DNA of 64,000 nucleotides from Clostridiales bacterium (GCA_012513435.1 JAAZCE010000008.1:30046-94045); one strand, 5' to 3'; shown: positions 16,986 through 26,307, counted from the stretch's first letter. Numbers and translations are program-made. Notes: a model not told the origin generated them from the letters alone.

Positions 16986-17831
16986 CTATATCTCTATATT
17001 GTCAATAAGCCTAGCCTTTCCCAGCTTCACTGCTACTGCCATGAGGCATCTACCTTGTCCTGTTACCTGTGGTACTGGCTGCATAGTCAGTCCGTCGACT
17101 ATTTCTGCATATTCAGTTTGCAGCATTGGCTCGTCATACATGGAACGTTTAAAGCTTTCCGTAAGCACACAGGAATGATGTTCGCCGCAGATGACCATTT
17201 TTTTTACCTGTAAAAGCGCCGCATATATCTTAGGGGCTACGGCGCGCTCGCCATGGGTCAAATATGAATTCCTTGAACTTTTAGCAAGGCCGTCAGCCTC
17301 ACGAACACAGTCACAGCCGACGATTTTGATATCAATATTCAGATCATTGACCATCTGTTTTACAACGGCAAGCTGCTGGGCGTCCTTCTTTCCAAAATAC
17401 GCCCTATCAGGCGTTACAATATTGAAGAGCTTGCTGACTACTGTACATACACCCTTGAACATATTTTCCCTGCTGGCACCGCAAAGCCCCTCACTTATTA
17501 CAGACATATCCACAAAGGAATAAAAGCTCTTTGTGTACATTTCTTCGGCTTCAGGGTTAAATATCAAATCCGCTCCCAGCTCCTGGCACATCCGGCTGTC
17601 ACGCTCCATGTCCCGGGGATAGACTCCCATATCCTCACCTAGAGAAAACTGCATGGGATTTACGAAAACGCTGACAACAGTCCTGTCGTTTTCCTTTACA
17701 GACCTGGCAATCAAACTGCCGTGGCCCTCATGAAGAAAGCCCATAGTGGGAACCAGACCGACGGTGAGGCCCGACTTCTTCCAATCCTTTATTATTTTTC
17801 TCGTTTCACCAATAGTTTTAATTATATTCAT
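16986..17831 (-). CDS. panC: Pantothenate synthetase
   Basis: 281 aa, full length. It condenses pantoate and beta-alanine using ATP. Motifs: PTMGFLHEGHGSLI (HIGH-like nucleotide site), VSVFVNPMQF, YFGKKDAQQLAVVKQM and SSRNSYL (KMSKS-like). It is the last gene of panG-like/panB/panC, 13 bases after panB. No panD is present in the window, so beta-alanine must come from elsewhere. Confidence 0.96.
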   Translation of the reverse strand: MNIIKTIGETRKIIKDWKKSGLTVGLVPTMGFLHEGHGSLIARSVKENDRTVVSVFVNPMQFSLGEDMGVYPRDMERDSRMCQELGADLIFNPEAEEMYTKSFYSFVDMSVISEGLCGASRENMFKGVCTVVSKLFNIVTPDRAYFGKKDAQQLAVVKQMVNDLNIDIKIVGCDCVREADGLAKSSRNSYLTHGERAVAPKIYAALLQVKKMVICGEHHSCVLTESFKRSMYDEPMLQTEYAEIVDGLTMQPVPQVTGQGRCLMAVAVKLGKARLIDNIEI

Positions 17832-17844
17832 TTATTTTCCCCTG

Positions 17845-18672
17845 TTATTTCACCGTGTCAACAATATCATCATCGACCTTGAATTCATGCTCAGCTGACG
17901 GAAAAGTACCATCGCTTACCTCTGTAATGTACTGCCCTACGGCATCCCTTACCATTAAGCCCACGTCTGCAAATTTCTTTGCAAACTTGGGTGTGAAATC
18001 AGAAAACAGGCCCAGCATGTCTTGATAAACGAGAACCTGTCCATCGCATCCGTTACCGGCTCCGATACCGATTGTCGGGATACCGATGTTTTGCGATACC
18101 TTCTTTGCCAGCTTCGCTGGAACACATTCAAGGACTAATGCGAAGGCTCCTGCAGCTTCTACTGCTCTGGCCTCATCCATCAACTTCTGGGCTGCCGTAC
18201 TGCTTTTTCCCTGAACCTTGAATCCGCCAAAAGCATTTACCGACTGGGGAGTCAAGCCTAAATGAGCCATAACGGGAATAGACGCATCAACTATAGCTTT
18301 TATCTGAGGAATTACTTCCATACCGCCTTCTAGCTTAACGCACTGAGCTCTGCCTTCTTTAATCAGTCGCCCAGCATTTTTCACCGCATCATATACAGAC
18401 GTCTGATACGACATAAAGGGCATATCCGCAACCACTAAGGCGTTCTTAGCACCGCGGGCAACTGCCGCCGTATGATGTATCATGTCCTCCATGGTCACCG
18501 GTAAGGTATCCTCATAACCCAGGCATACCATGCCCACCGAATCTCCCACTAAAATGGCGTTAACTCCTGCTTCGTCAAAAATCTTGGCAAACGAATAATC
18601 ATATGCAGTAATCATGGACTGCTTCATGTTATCGGCCTTGGCCTTTTTGAATGTAACTACTGTGTTCTTCAT
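17845..18672 (-). CDS. panB: 3-methyl-2-oxobutanoate hydroxymethyltransferase (ketopantoate synthase)
   Basis: 275 aa, full length. It transfers a hydroxymethyl group from methylene-THF to 2-oxoisovalerate. Motifs: [24 protein letters not shown] (metal Asp), [22 protein letters not shown] and [14 protein letters not shown]. The start overlaps the 3' end of the upstream panG-like gene by 44 bases, so translation is coupled. Confidence 0.97.
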   Translation of the reverse strand: MKNTVVTFKKAKADNMKQSMITAYDYSFAKIFDEAGVNAILVGDSVGMVCLGYEDTLPVTMEDMIHHTAAVARGAKNALVVADMPFMSYQTSVYDAVKNAGRLIKEGRAQCVKLEGGMEVIPQIKAIVDASIPVMAHLGLTPQSVNAFGGFKVQGKSSTAAQKLMDEARAVEAAGAFALVLECVPAKLAKKVSQNIGIPTIGIGAGNGCDGQVLVYQDMLGLFSDFTPKFAKKFADVGLMVRDAVGQYITEVSDGTFPSAEHEFKVDDDIVDTVK

Positions 18673-19510
18673 TTTTTTCCTCCAGTAATTCTTGCAATTC
18701 GCTATAGTTTCTGTTTTTATTTTTCTCCCGTGCTATGTCAACAAGCTCCAGGGATAATAAACGGTATATTTCTTTCGAGTTTCCTTCAAGACCTTCAAGG
18801 TGCGTTCTGATGGTCTGCTCGTCCCCTCGTTCTATCGGACCGGTCAAGGCCTGCTCAGTCCCTTTCTCACATACTGCATCTATGTTGCTTTTCATCAAGG
18901 GCGTCAGCAGATGTAAAGCTCCCTGCCGGCTGAATCCGCACTCCTGCAGCTTATTTATGGAAAGCTCTGCCAGGGCGACCATCAGGTTGCTGGCTATGCT
19001 GGCTGCACAATGGTAGCTACCTTTTTTATCAGTTTCTATTAGTGTCACTATGTTTCCGCATTTTGTAAGCATGCTTTTTAAAATGCTAACGGTTTCCGGC
19101 TGGCCTTCTATTGTAAAGGGTGCTTCCGACAAATCGGTTTTCCTGCTGCTTATAGCTATCATGGGGTGAGCAGAGGCGCATTTATCACTGGCACATAATA
19201 AAGACTCCGATGACAAGGAACCGCTGAGATGGCATAAGTGCTTTCCATTTAAATCATACTTTGATGAATTTTCGGAAAGAGTCTGTGCCACCTGTCCTAT
19301 GGTCCTGTCGGGAGTCGTAATAAATATCATATCACTTTTTGCTATAAGTTCTTCTAAATCAGAAAAGGCAGTTGATTTTGTAAAATCAGCTGCCTGCTTT
19401 GAACTCTCAATGGATTTGCTATAATACCCTGCTATTGGTATTTCTTTGCTCTTAAAGTAAATGCCTAGGGAAGTTCCAGCCTTCCCGGCTCCAATAAATC
19501 CTGTTTTCAT
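18629..19510 (-). CDS. panG: Rossmann/DUF2520 protein, probable PanG-type ketopantoate reductase
   Basis: 293 aa from the ATG at 19510, which has a strong GGAGGTGATTTAC site; the ORF-track start lies upstream of it. N-terminal Rossmann fold ([19 protein letters not shown]), then the DUF2520 helical domain with [17 protein letters not shown]. It contains no PanE (ApbA) motifs. Position in one transcript with panB and panC, and the absence of panE from the operon, point to the NADPH-dependent reduction of ketopantoate. That reaction was described for PanG-type proteins; I rely on memory for the DUF2520 link. Confidence 0.75.
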   Translation of the reverse strand: MKTGFIGAGKAGTSLGIYFKSKEIPIAGYYSKSIESSKQAADFTKSTAFSDLEELIAKSDMIFITTPDRTIGQVAQTLSENSSKYDLNGKHLCHLSGSLSSESLLCASDKCASAHPMIAISSRKTDLSEAPFTIEGQPETVSILKSMLTKCGNIVTLIETDKKGSYHCAASIASNLMVALAELSINKLQECGFSRQGALHLLTPLMKSNIDAVCEKGTEQALTGPIERGDEQTIRTHLEGLEGNSKEIYRLLSLELVDIAREKNKNRNYSELQELLEEKNEEHSSYIQKGQGR

Positions 19511-19673
19511 GTAAATCACCTCCATAAATTCCGGCGATGATATGATTTCAAGTCCCACTCCCTGTGGATATAGGCTTTCGATTTATGTTTTTATTAAGTT
19601 GTGTTTTGGTTTTCTTATCTACTTGCCGGCTTCCGCGCATTTGTTTATGCTGCAGTGCCTGTGAGACTTTATT

Positions 19674-19701
19674 AGTATAACACGTTTTGAAATGGTTGCA
19701 A
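19674..19701 (-). promoter_or_regulatory. Promoter of the pantothenate operon
   Basis: On the minus strand TTGCAA, 16-bp spacer, TATACT with TG extended -10. It gives a leader of about 155 bases before the panG-like start. I could not recognise a pan-motif RNA or T-box in that leader by eye. The remaining 19702-19809 holds nothing I can name. Confidence 0.65.
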
Positions 19702-19809
19702 GGATTTTTGTCGCTGCATATTCCCATTCTTATTCCCATGAGACAAACTGCTGCTGTTTTTAAATCCTAATCACCTGCCATTTCTCAACACCTTCTCGTT
19801 TCTTTCAAT

Positions 19810-20310
19810 TTAAATATTCTTTCTGATTATCAATGAGTTTCTTCCATTGACGTATTCGTATTGTACGCTACCTGCAAGCCGGTTCACCATGCTTTTAACA
19901 GTCAGTCCTCCACCGTCAGCCAAGGTTTTTAACAACCTCTCTTCTCCAAAAATTTCATGAGCAATATTCTCCGACTCCGTTACACCATCCGTATACAGGT
20001 ACAGCGCATCCCCATCGTCTAACACGAATTCATATTCCTTGTACATGGTCATATCCATGCCTGCCAGGATAAATCCGCTCTTGTTTTTCATGTATCGGTA
20101 CTCTCCGTTCTGTTGGACTACAGGGGGATTATGCCCTGCATTCACATATATAGTCTTTCCCGTGGAGATTTCAAACATGCACATCCATGCAGTAACGAAC
20201 ATATTAGCATCGTTTTGTTCACACAGCTGTCTGTTTGCTGCTGCAAACGCCTCTGCCGGCGACATTCCGGATTGCATGTTATTCTTTATTATAGTCTTGG
20301 ATACAATCAT
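19810..20310 (-). pseudogene. SpoIIE-type (PP2C) phosphatase fragment
   Basis: The 166-aa reading frame corresponds to the C-terminal part of a SpoIIE/RsbU phosphatase: FVTAWMCMFEISTGKTIYVNAGHNPPVV and LYLYTDGVTESEN with a metal Asp. The N-terminal sensor and first metal motif are missing, cut by the IS3 relic. At the C-terminus, where the family has the metal-binding DDIT sequence, this protein reads YVNGRNSLIIRKNI, so a short deletion has removed it. Almost certainly inactive. Confidence 0.8.
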
Positions 20311-21046
20311 GAATAGGAGCTTACAAAATCACTCATGTTCTTGAGCGTGATTATGGTGTTAATATCAGTGTCGGCAGAGTGTACCCACTGATGAAAACCA
20401 TGCAACTTCCAAAGATGTCCACACGTAAACCAAATTGCACTTATGCGACATCTGATATTGAATGCCCAAATCACCTTAAACAAAAATTCTATCCTGAGGA
20501 ACCTAATCAGGTATGGGCAAGTGATATTACCTATTTGCGTGTTGGTAGCACCTGGTTCTATTTATGTGTAATCATTGACCTTTTTTCTAGGAAAGTAATT
20601 TCCTGGAAAATTTCAGAAAACAATAATGTTGCCCTTACAATAGCCACCTTCAAATCAGCCTTTGAAGCTAGAAACCACCCTAAATATTTATTGTTTCACT
20701 CAGATAGGGGGGTGTCAGTACACCGCCTCATCTTTTCGCAAATTACTAGATTACTGCGATGTTTTGCAATCCTTTTCCAAAAAGGGTTACCCGTTTGATA
20801 ATGCTGTATTAGAAAATTTCTTTAAGTATCTAAAACCCTAAGAAACTAACCGTAACACATATCATTCGCTTAATGAATTGCAGCTATCCATCTTTGATTA
20901 TATTGAAGGTTTCTACAATTCCAGGCGGCCACATGGCACTCTTAATATAATGACCCCTGCTGAAAAGGAAGCTGCTTTCTTCAGGTCAGCTTAACCGGCC
21001 TGAAAATATTTTTTATTTTTGTGTCCAAAATATTGACTATAGTTCA
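20311..21046 (+). pseudogene. IS3-family (IS150-like) transposase OrfB relic with right end
   Basis: From ~20311 the frame reads KITHVLERDYGVNISVGRVYPLMK, then VWASDITYLRV (first catalytic Asp) and FHSDRGG (second Asp). A two-base insertion in the G-run near 20706-20715 shifts the frame. In the new frame QYTASSFRKLL ... ENFFKYLKP-stop-ETNRNTYHS ... GFYNSRRPHGTLN continues to a stop at 20994. So there is one frameshift and one nonsense codon, and the left end and OrfA are missing. GTGTCCAAAATATTGACTATAGTTCA at 21021-21046 looks like the right terminal repeat and interrupts the parA relic. Confidence 0.85.
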
Positions 21047-21346
21047 CTCCATACCTTTTGCCGGAAGATAATGAGCCTGTACCGGTATGATCACACTGTC
21101 CGCTGCTGATAACGCATTGATGGTTATCATTCCTAAGGATGGCATACAGTCTATAACGACAAAGTCAAAATTCTTCTTTACCTTATCTATATATTCTTTT
21201 AAAACTCTTTCCCGGTTCATAGTACCAACTAGGCTCATTCCCATGGCGGAAAGCTCAAGATTTGCAGCAGCCGTTGTTTTCCCTACTCCGCTTTTCTGAT
21301 TACAGATTGCAATCACTTTTCCTTTTTCTTTAACCATATCACTCAC
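21044..21346 (-). pseudogene. ParA-family ATPase relic from a conjugative element
   Basis: The 100-aa frame starts with an intact Walker A (GKVIAICNQKSGVGKTTAAANL) but jumps straight to ELSAMGMSLVGTMNRERVLKEYI and IDCMPSLGMITINALSAADSVIIPVQA. About 60-80 residues between these blocks are absent, and the protein stops at LPAKGME where ParA proteins continue. The C-terminal loss coincides with the IS3 end. The sequence type is that of ParA proteins in Tn1549-like integrative elements. It is a non-functional relic. Confidence 0.8.
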
Positions 21347-21447
21347 CCTTTAATGAATCACTGTAAAACTCCTCGATTTGCTCTGCAAACTTATCGGCAA
21401 AGCACCTCTAATCCCTCGCCTAAAATGCAGTCACTGCAAACCTCCAT

Positions 21448-21498
21448 TTATGGCTCTTTCATAACAATAACTTCTACCTTTTGTTTTTTCTTTTTCAT
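21448..21498 (-). pseudogene. 5' remnant of a small mobile-element gene
   Basis: TGGAGGTAACAAATG starts MKKKKQKVEVIVMKEP followed directly by a stop. I recall this opening (basic N-terminus, then VEVIVIKEPG) from DUF3846-type proteins that sit upstream of parA in conjugative elements. The rest of the gene down to 21350 has no open frame. Confidence 0.4.
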
Positions 21499-21517
21499 TT
21501 GTTACCTCCATTTAAAA

Positions 21518-21562
21518 AGCAAAGCTGCCTGTACCAAGGCTATGGCCATAGGCTGCTTTGCT
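21518..21562. repeat. Imperfect 13-bp inverted repeat
   Basis: AGCAAAGCTGCCT / AGGCTGCTTTGCT with one mismatch and a 19-base loop, in the graveyard region between small relics. Function unknown; no strong T-run follows on either strand. Confidence 0.5.
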
Positions 21563-21598
21563 GATGACCTCTAAGCACCAAAATGGTGTTTAGACAAT

Positions 21599-21631
21599 TA
21601 AAAAAGCCATGCTCCCTATTGAACATGGCTA
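21599..21631 (-). terminator. Rho-independent terminator after the small relic gene
   Basis: Read on the minus strand, AGCCATG - loop - CATGGCTTTTTT is a 7-bp stem ending in a T-run. It is downstream of the 54-aa relic at 21665-21837. Confidence 0.8.
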
Positions 21632-21664
21632 TGTAATGGTTTTATTGAATTTTTAAGATGGTTC

Positions 21665-21837
21665 CTATGCAGCACATACCTTCTTACATTTGGCACTGAT
21701 GACTTTAATCAAAAGCTCATCTAATGCATCAGTATACTTGCCCTGCTTGATCAATTTATTCTTTAGATAAATCAAACTTTCAATTAGGAGCTTCCTTTCT
21801 GCCTCGTCTATATATAAGTAATATCTCTTTTAAACAT
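21665..21837 (-). pseudogene. Small mobile-element protein, frameshifted at its start
   Basis: Missed by the ORF track. The minus strand reads KRYYLYIDEAERKLLIESL ... GKYTDALDELLIKVISAKCKKV-stop, a small helical protein type I associate with Tn1549-like conjugative elements. The ribosome site GGAGGG and ATG at 21837 are out of frame with it, and the frame meets TAA just before the first Lys. A small indel at the start therefore broke the gene. Confidence 0.55.
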
Positions 21838-21921
21838 TTTCTATCCCTCCTTCTGTGGTTATATTACAATGGGGATTAAAACATTTCCAATTAGTTCCAA
21901 AGTAGTTCCACAGAATATATT

Positions 21922-21964
21922 AAAACCTCTGAGATATGCATTTTTCAATGCCTCCAGAGGTTTT
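21922..21964. terminator. Bidirectional hairpin next to the putative left attachment site
   Basis: AAAACCTCTG / CAGAGGTTTT is a perfect 10-bp stem with T-runs on both sides and a small GCATT/AATGC stem within. It lies 17 bases from the repeat at 21981 and downstream of gajB on the minus strand. The remaining 21965-22183 is AT-rich without a gene. Confidence 0.65.
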
Positions 21965-21980
21965 GTAAGCCATATTCAGC

Positions 21981-21991
21981 TATTCAAACTC
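21981..21991 (-). repeat. Candidate left attachment site (direct repeat of the guaA 3' end)
   Basis: TATTCAAACTC here recurs in the same orientation at 27085-27095, where it covers the guaA stop codon. Both copies are followed five bases later by TCCC. The pair brackets the Gabija-like operon, the lipoprotein and the XRE gene (5.1 kb). Confidence 0.5.
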
Positions 21992-22183
21992 CTAATTCCC
22001 AACTTGTTGTACAGTATAATCATTGATTTTTCATACGGTTTCATTTCAATATTGAACGGTTTTATATGTATTATATAAATTCTTAAATCTTTATATTACT
22101 AAAATCTTACCTATGTATCTCAATAATCTACTTATAGTTACACTAGCCAATTACTTTTGAAATTCACTACTAAGAGCTTCGTT

Positions 22184-23917
22184 TTAATCATATTTAAATG
22201 CACATGCTGATAATTCATCTGTACATGACAAAGGATAGCCTTTTTGAGTTGTTCGCCCTTTTTCAGCAAATAAGTACAAATTTTCTTTTGCTCTTGAACA
22301 TAACACATAAAGCATTTTTTTCGTCTCCTCATGTCTAATTTTTTTTAATGCATCGTTATAAATATAATCCCAGTGTGGTAAATGACCATTTAATAAGTCA
22401 TATCCTATAACAGTTTTATATTCTTCGCCCTTTACTCCATGAATTGTACTTATAACAATTCCCTTTTTCTCTTTAAAACAACTCTCCATTGCATGACAAT
22501 CATATGGTAATTTGTATTCTTTTATTCTATGATTCACTTTATCAAAAAATTGTTGCTTTGCTTTTGAAAACTTGTCGTCTGGTTCTATTTTTACAGTTAC
22601 CAAAACCTTTTCTATGGCATTCTCCAAGGTGGCCAACCCATCATTACATATATACTTGGTTGAATTAATCGCCTTTAAGATATCCAACTTACTGAATCTT
22701 CCCAAAATATTAAATCCATAATCCTCTTTAACCATATTTAGAATATCATCGGCTTCCTTTCTTCTCAATAATCTATGTTCACTCTGTTTCGTAAACAGTA
22801 GTTTACAAATCAAAAAGAAAATATTTAGTGGGTCGTATTTAACGGGGGATATATCCGGTGCATCAAAGTGATTTTCTGGAAATTGCTTTCTTAATTCATT
22901 TGCCATTGGATATATTTGATACCACTGAGGCGCTACTATACAAATTTCTTCTTCTGGAGTCCCATTTTTAAGTTCCGTTTTAAGTATTGAAATAATCTCA
23001 GTTAATAGCTGATCTTTATCTATATTTGTATTTAACTTTATTTTTCCAATGGTATTTTTGCATTTGGATGCGGAATAAGCACCTGTTTCAGCCACCTCAT
23101 AATTCACATAATAGTCGACTATTCGTTGCGTTGAACGGTAGCACCCATCTAAACATTTTTCTAAAAAATTGACAGGGAATAGGGTTTTTATTTCATCAGC
23201 TGATTTAGCAACTCCACCCAAATTTCGGTAAATCGCCTGATTCACATCCCCAACAAATAAAATATTAATATTTTTGTTTTGCTTTACAATTAATGCTAAA
23301 ATCAGATACTGCCTTTCATTTGTATCCTGATATTCATCCACATGAATACTGCAAACAATATCCGAAATATTTTGAGCAATAAAAATGTTATGCTCAAGCA
23401 ATTCTTGTGAATATTGTAGAATCATATCAAAATCAATTTCTCTATTATCTAACATCTTTAATAAATATGTTTTCATTACAATATCATTTTTATATAAATC
23501 CTTTACATAAAATTTCTTTATACCCAATTCTCCCGCAATTTCCTTTAAATATTCATCTTTTACATATTCATCAATTATTCTATAACCTTTGCTTAACTGT
23601 TCATGATACATGGCATATGGACGGATTATATACTTCATACAAAATTGATGTATAGTACCTGTCCAAATATTTGAAACGTTAACACCCATAGCCATAATTC
23701 TATTTTCTATTTCATTTGCAGCCCTATTAGTATATGTTATCGCTATATTAATTTTTTTAGATTTTTTATATTTTTCTGCCATGTATGCCAAACGATAGGT
23801 AATAGTTCTTGTTTTTCCACTTCCGGGACAAGCTGTTAATATAAAATTATGGGGACTTTCACAAATGTTCTTTTGCTTTTCATTTAGTTCTTTCAAAAAA
23901 TCGTAATTATCATTCAT
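22184..23917 (-). CDS. gajB: Gabija-like GajB, UvrD/Rep-type superfamily 1 helicase
   Basis: 577 aa. SF1A helicase motifs are all present in order: Q-motif-like LNEKQKNIC, Walker A TACPGSGKTRT, Ia TYTNRAANEI, II HVDEYQDTN, III FVGDVNQAIY, IV GCYRSTQRI, V STIHGVKGEEY and VI LYVLCSRAKENLYL. It overlaps the upstream OLD-nuclease gene by 8 bases. That adjacency defines Gabija (GajA nuclease, GajB helicase sensing DNA ends or nucleotide depletion). It is somewhat longer than the ~490 aa of the characterised Bacillus GajB. No frameshift is visible, so it looks functional. Base composition is markedly AT-rich relative to guaA. Confidence 0.85.
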   Translation of the reverse strand: MNDNYDFLKELNEKQKNICESPHNFILTACPGSGKTRTITYRLAYMAEKYKKSKKINIAITYTNRAANEIENRIMAMGVNVSNIWTGTIHQFCMKYIIRPYAMYHEQLSKGYRIIDEYVKDEYLKEIAGELGIKKFYVKDLYKNDIVMKTYLLKMLDNREIDFDMILQYSQELLEHNIFIAQNISDIVCSIHVDEYQDTNERQYLILALIVKQNKNINILFVGDVNQAIYRNLGGVAKSADEIKTLFPVNFLEKCLDGCYRSTQRIVDYYVNYEVAETGAYSASKCKNTIGKIKLNTNIDKDQLLTEIISILKTELKNGTPEEEICIVAPQWYQIYPMANELRKQFPENHFDAPDISPVKYDPLNIFFLICKLLFTKQSEHRLLRRKEADDILNMVKEDYGFNILGRFSKLDILKAINSTKYICNDGLATLENAIEKVLVTVKIEPDDKFSKAKQQFFDKVNHRIKEYKLPYDCHAMESCFKEKKGIVISTIHGVKGEEYKTVIGYDLLNGHLPHWDYIYNDALKKIRHEETKKMLYVLCSRAKENLYLFAEKGRTTQKGYPLSCTDELSACAFKYD

Positions 23918-26048
23918 ATTGCCCTGCCAATCCCAAAAACTTTGAGACTATATCGTCTGGTAACCTAGAAATAAATTCTTGTAAAAATAATTCTTTATCT
24001 TTTTCACAATTAATTTCATCGTATTGTTTCAATAATTTTTCTATTTTATCATCATTGTTTGAATACTGTTTTAATGAAAAATAAGTCATTTTAAGTTTTA
24101 TAGCTGTTGTAAGGACTTCTCTACTCGCAAAAGCCAGTGCATCTAGAATATATTCCGGAATAACTGCCAAACAGTCTATATACTCAGACAAAATAGTAGC
24201 ATACCATCCTTTTTTCATTCCAGACGCAAGTGTTAATACGCTATCATAGCGTTTAGATGCAGAGGCATCCAAATTTTCTTTATGTTTTATTATTGTATCA
24301 GGGTCTGTATAGTGATAATCAATAATCTTTTTAACATATGGTCTATTTGCCTCCTCATTGCAGAAATCCACTTCTAAAGTGTAGGGCGCATAAAACATTT
24401 CAACATATGGATTGCTCCCAAACAACTTGTCTAATTTATCTTTTCTGCTTTGTCCTCTCTTTTCTGCCTCAGAACTACATTTTTTTGCTCCTGAAAGCTG
24501 CTGATCCATATCTGTAATAATTGCACAATATCTTTCTAATCTACATGGTTCAAAAATGCAAGCAATATATTCAAATGCTACACTGCCAACATTAATAAGT
24601 CCAATGCCCAACTCGTCTAATGATATACCCATTGTCTTTTTCACTAAGTTTGGTATAAGAATTTCTTCACCATCACCCTCGACCAAAACAATTCCCTTTG
24701 AAAATAGCAAAACACATCTTTTCGCATCCAAAAATCGTTCTAAACATTGTGTTAAGCTGACGTCCTTCAATTTAAGTTGCGTCTTACCAAATTCATTTAA
24801 CCCATTTGAAGGTTGCATAACTACCGAAATATTTTCTCTTCCCTTAAGCACATTAACTTTTGTTATATCTGCCACTTCCGATAAATGTGTTGAATGCGTT
24901 GTCATTAAAACTTGAGTATAATCCTTTGATACCTGCAAATTATCAAACAATGTCTTTTGAATATGAGTATGTATATGGGCTTCCGGCTCTTCTATAAGCA
25001 TAATATTAACTATTTCTCGATTTATGTTAAACTCAAACTCTACTAGTTTAAGAGCAATGAATAATATATTGAGATGCCCTAATCCCAAAAAATCTATGTC
25101 TTGTTTATCAGACGGCAACATCGTAATATACTTAGATAATACCGATATATCATCTTTCATTTGAGATTCTAGCACAATATTTGGCGAATAAACCAGCCCT
25201 ATTATCTCATCTAATTTATGATTTATTTGATGTCCAATACCAGATATTTGTCCTACACCGGAAATCTTAATATTTAATTCTTGTATTTTTTCTTTAATTT
25301 CGCTAATATCTAAGTCAGAAATATCAGCTCTAATGGAATCTACAATTCTTCTAATCGGATTTTTAGGTTTCTTTAATTCCGATTCAACATCACGCAAAGC
25401 ATCAATAAACACAACAGAGATATACTTCCATATCTCCAATATATCTAGTTTTCCACCTACAATAGCAGAATCCTCTTGTTCTGGATCTGCATACTGAAAT
25501 GAATCTATATCCCCTACAATTTCTTTATATACATCTTCCTTTGTAAAATCCACTTGTGATCTTGCAGTATATACAAATTCATAATCTTCAAGTTTAATTC
25601 TATTTCTTACTGCCTCAAATTCCTTTTTATCTTTTGCTTCAAAAAGTGCTTTTCGTATAGACTTTTGTGGGCGAATTAATAACGTAACCGTTCCATAATT
25701 ATATCCTTTACAACGTATAAAAGATTTTAAGAAATTTTCATTTTCCTTTTCAGGAACTATATCTTTACATGCTTCGTTACTCTTTTCCTCAGATGAAATT
25801 TCGTCAAAATAAGCTGAAATAATTATCCAATGACCTCTCCAATTTTTGAGAGAATCTGTAAAATCAGACTCTTTCAATCGCTTTGCATTATAATAAAAAG
25901 AATCATCGAGTAATATTCTCAATGCCGTTATTGCATTAGATTTACCAGAATCATTTTCTCCAATTATTGCATTAGCGCCTTTTCCAAAAGTGAATCTAGC
26001 TGATTTTAAATTTTTATAATTTACTATTTGCAAATATTTTAGATACAT
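23910..26048 (-). CDS. gajA: Gabija-like GajA, OLD-family ATPase with TOPRIM nuclease domain
   Basis: 712 aa from the ATG at 26048 (MYLKYLQIVNYKNLKSARF); GGAAGGA precedes it and overlaps the ORF-track TTG start. N-terminal SMC/ABC-like ATPase: Walker A GENDSGKSN at 30-38, Q-loop region YFDEIS, Walker B IMLIEEPEAHIH near 350 and TTHSTHLSEVA switch His. A dimerisation insert lies between the two halves. The TOPRIM domain follows with IVLVEGDGEEILIPNL (Glu) and AIITDMDQQ (DxD) near 500. A ~130-residue helical tail extends beyond the size of Bacillus GajA (~580 aa). Domain order and coupled helicase make a class 2 OLD/Gabija assignment likely. Confidence 0.83.
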   Translation of the reverse strand: MYLKYLQIVNYKNLKSARFTFGKGANAIIGENDSGKSNAITALRILLDDSFYYNAKRLKESDFTDSLKNWRGHWIIISAYFDEISSEEKSNEACKDIVPEKENENFLKSFIRCKGYNYGTVTLLIRPQKSIRKALFEAKDKKEFEAVRNRIKLEDYEFVYTARSQVDFTKEDVYKEIVGDIDSFQYADPEQEDSAIVGGKLDILEIWKYISVVFIDALRDVESELKKPKNPIRRIVDSIRADISDLDISEIKEKIQELNIKISGVGQISGIGHQINHKLDEIIGLVYSPNIVLESQMKDDISVLSKYITMLPSDKQDIDFLGLGHLNILFIALKLVEFEFNINREIVNIMLIEEPEAHIHTHIQKTLFDNLQVSKDYTQVLMTTHSTHLSEVADITKVNVLKGRENISVVMQPSNGLNEFGKTQLKLKDVSLTQCLERFLDAKRCVLLFSKGIVLVEGDGEEILIPNLVKKTMGISLDELGIGLINVGSVAFEYIACIFEPCRLERYCAIITDMDQQLSGAKKCSSEAEKRGQSRKDKLDKLFGSNPYVEMFYAPYTLEVDFCNEEANRPYVKKIIDYHYTDPDTIIKHKENLDASASKRYDSVLTLASGMKKGWYATILSEYIDCLAVIPEYILDALAFASREVLTTAIKLKMTYFSLKQYSNNDDKIEKLLKQYDEINCEKDKELFLQEFISRLPDDIVSKFLGLAGQYE

Positions 26049-26103
26049 ATTTATTCCTTCCAATGCTATTTATTCTTCCTGAAAGTTCAACATTTTATTT
26101 AAT

Positions 26104-26112
26104 ATTATATCA
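26104..26112 (-). promoter_or_regulatory. Extended -10 promoter of gajAB
   Basis: Minus-strand TGATATAAT about 55 bases upstream of the gajA ATG. The -35 region is weak. Upstream, CTGCATATGCAG at 26213-26224 is a 12-bp perfect palindrome that could be an operator. No gene is visible in 26049-26307. Confidence 0.55.
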
Positions 26113-26307
26113 TCATTGTACATTATTTACCATATTTCTCATACAAACCCACATATTTTCAGTAAGAGTTCTGCTGTCTGTGAGCGGAACGCCCGTTTAT
26201 GAGCAAAAAGATCTGCATATGCAGCAGAAAGCACCGCAGGTGCGTTTTGCAAATGGCATGGCTGAACTGTTACTATTTCAACATCCTTCTCAAACGATCC
26301 AAAAAGT

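Noticed and set aside
19545-19566. Third copy of the guaA attachment core
   Set aside because: TTCAAGTCCCACTCCCTG shares only TTCAA and TCCCTG with different spacing.
19511-19673. pan-motif RNA in the pantothenate operon leader
   Set aside because: The leader length would allow it, but I could not identify the paired bulged-A stems by eye. A covariance search would decide.
21044-21346. Functional ParA/Soj partition ATPase
   Set aside because: A large internal block and the C-terminus are missing, and an IS3 end replaces the latter.
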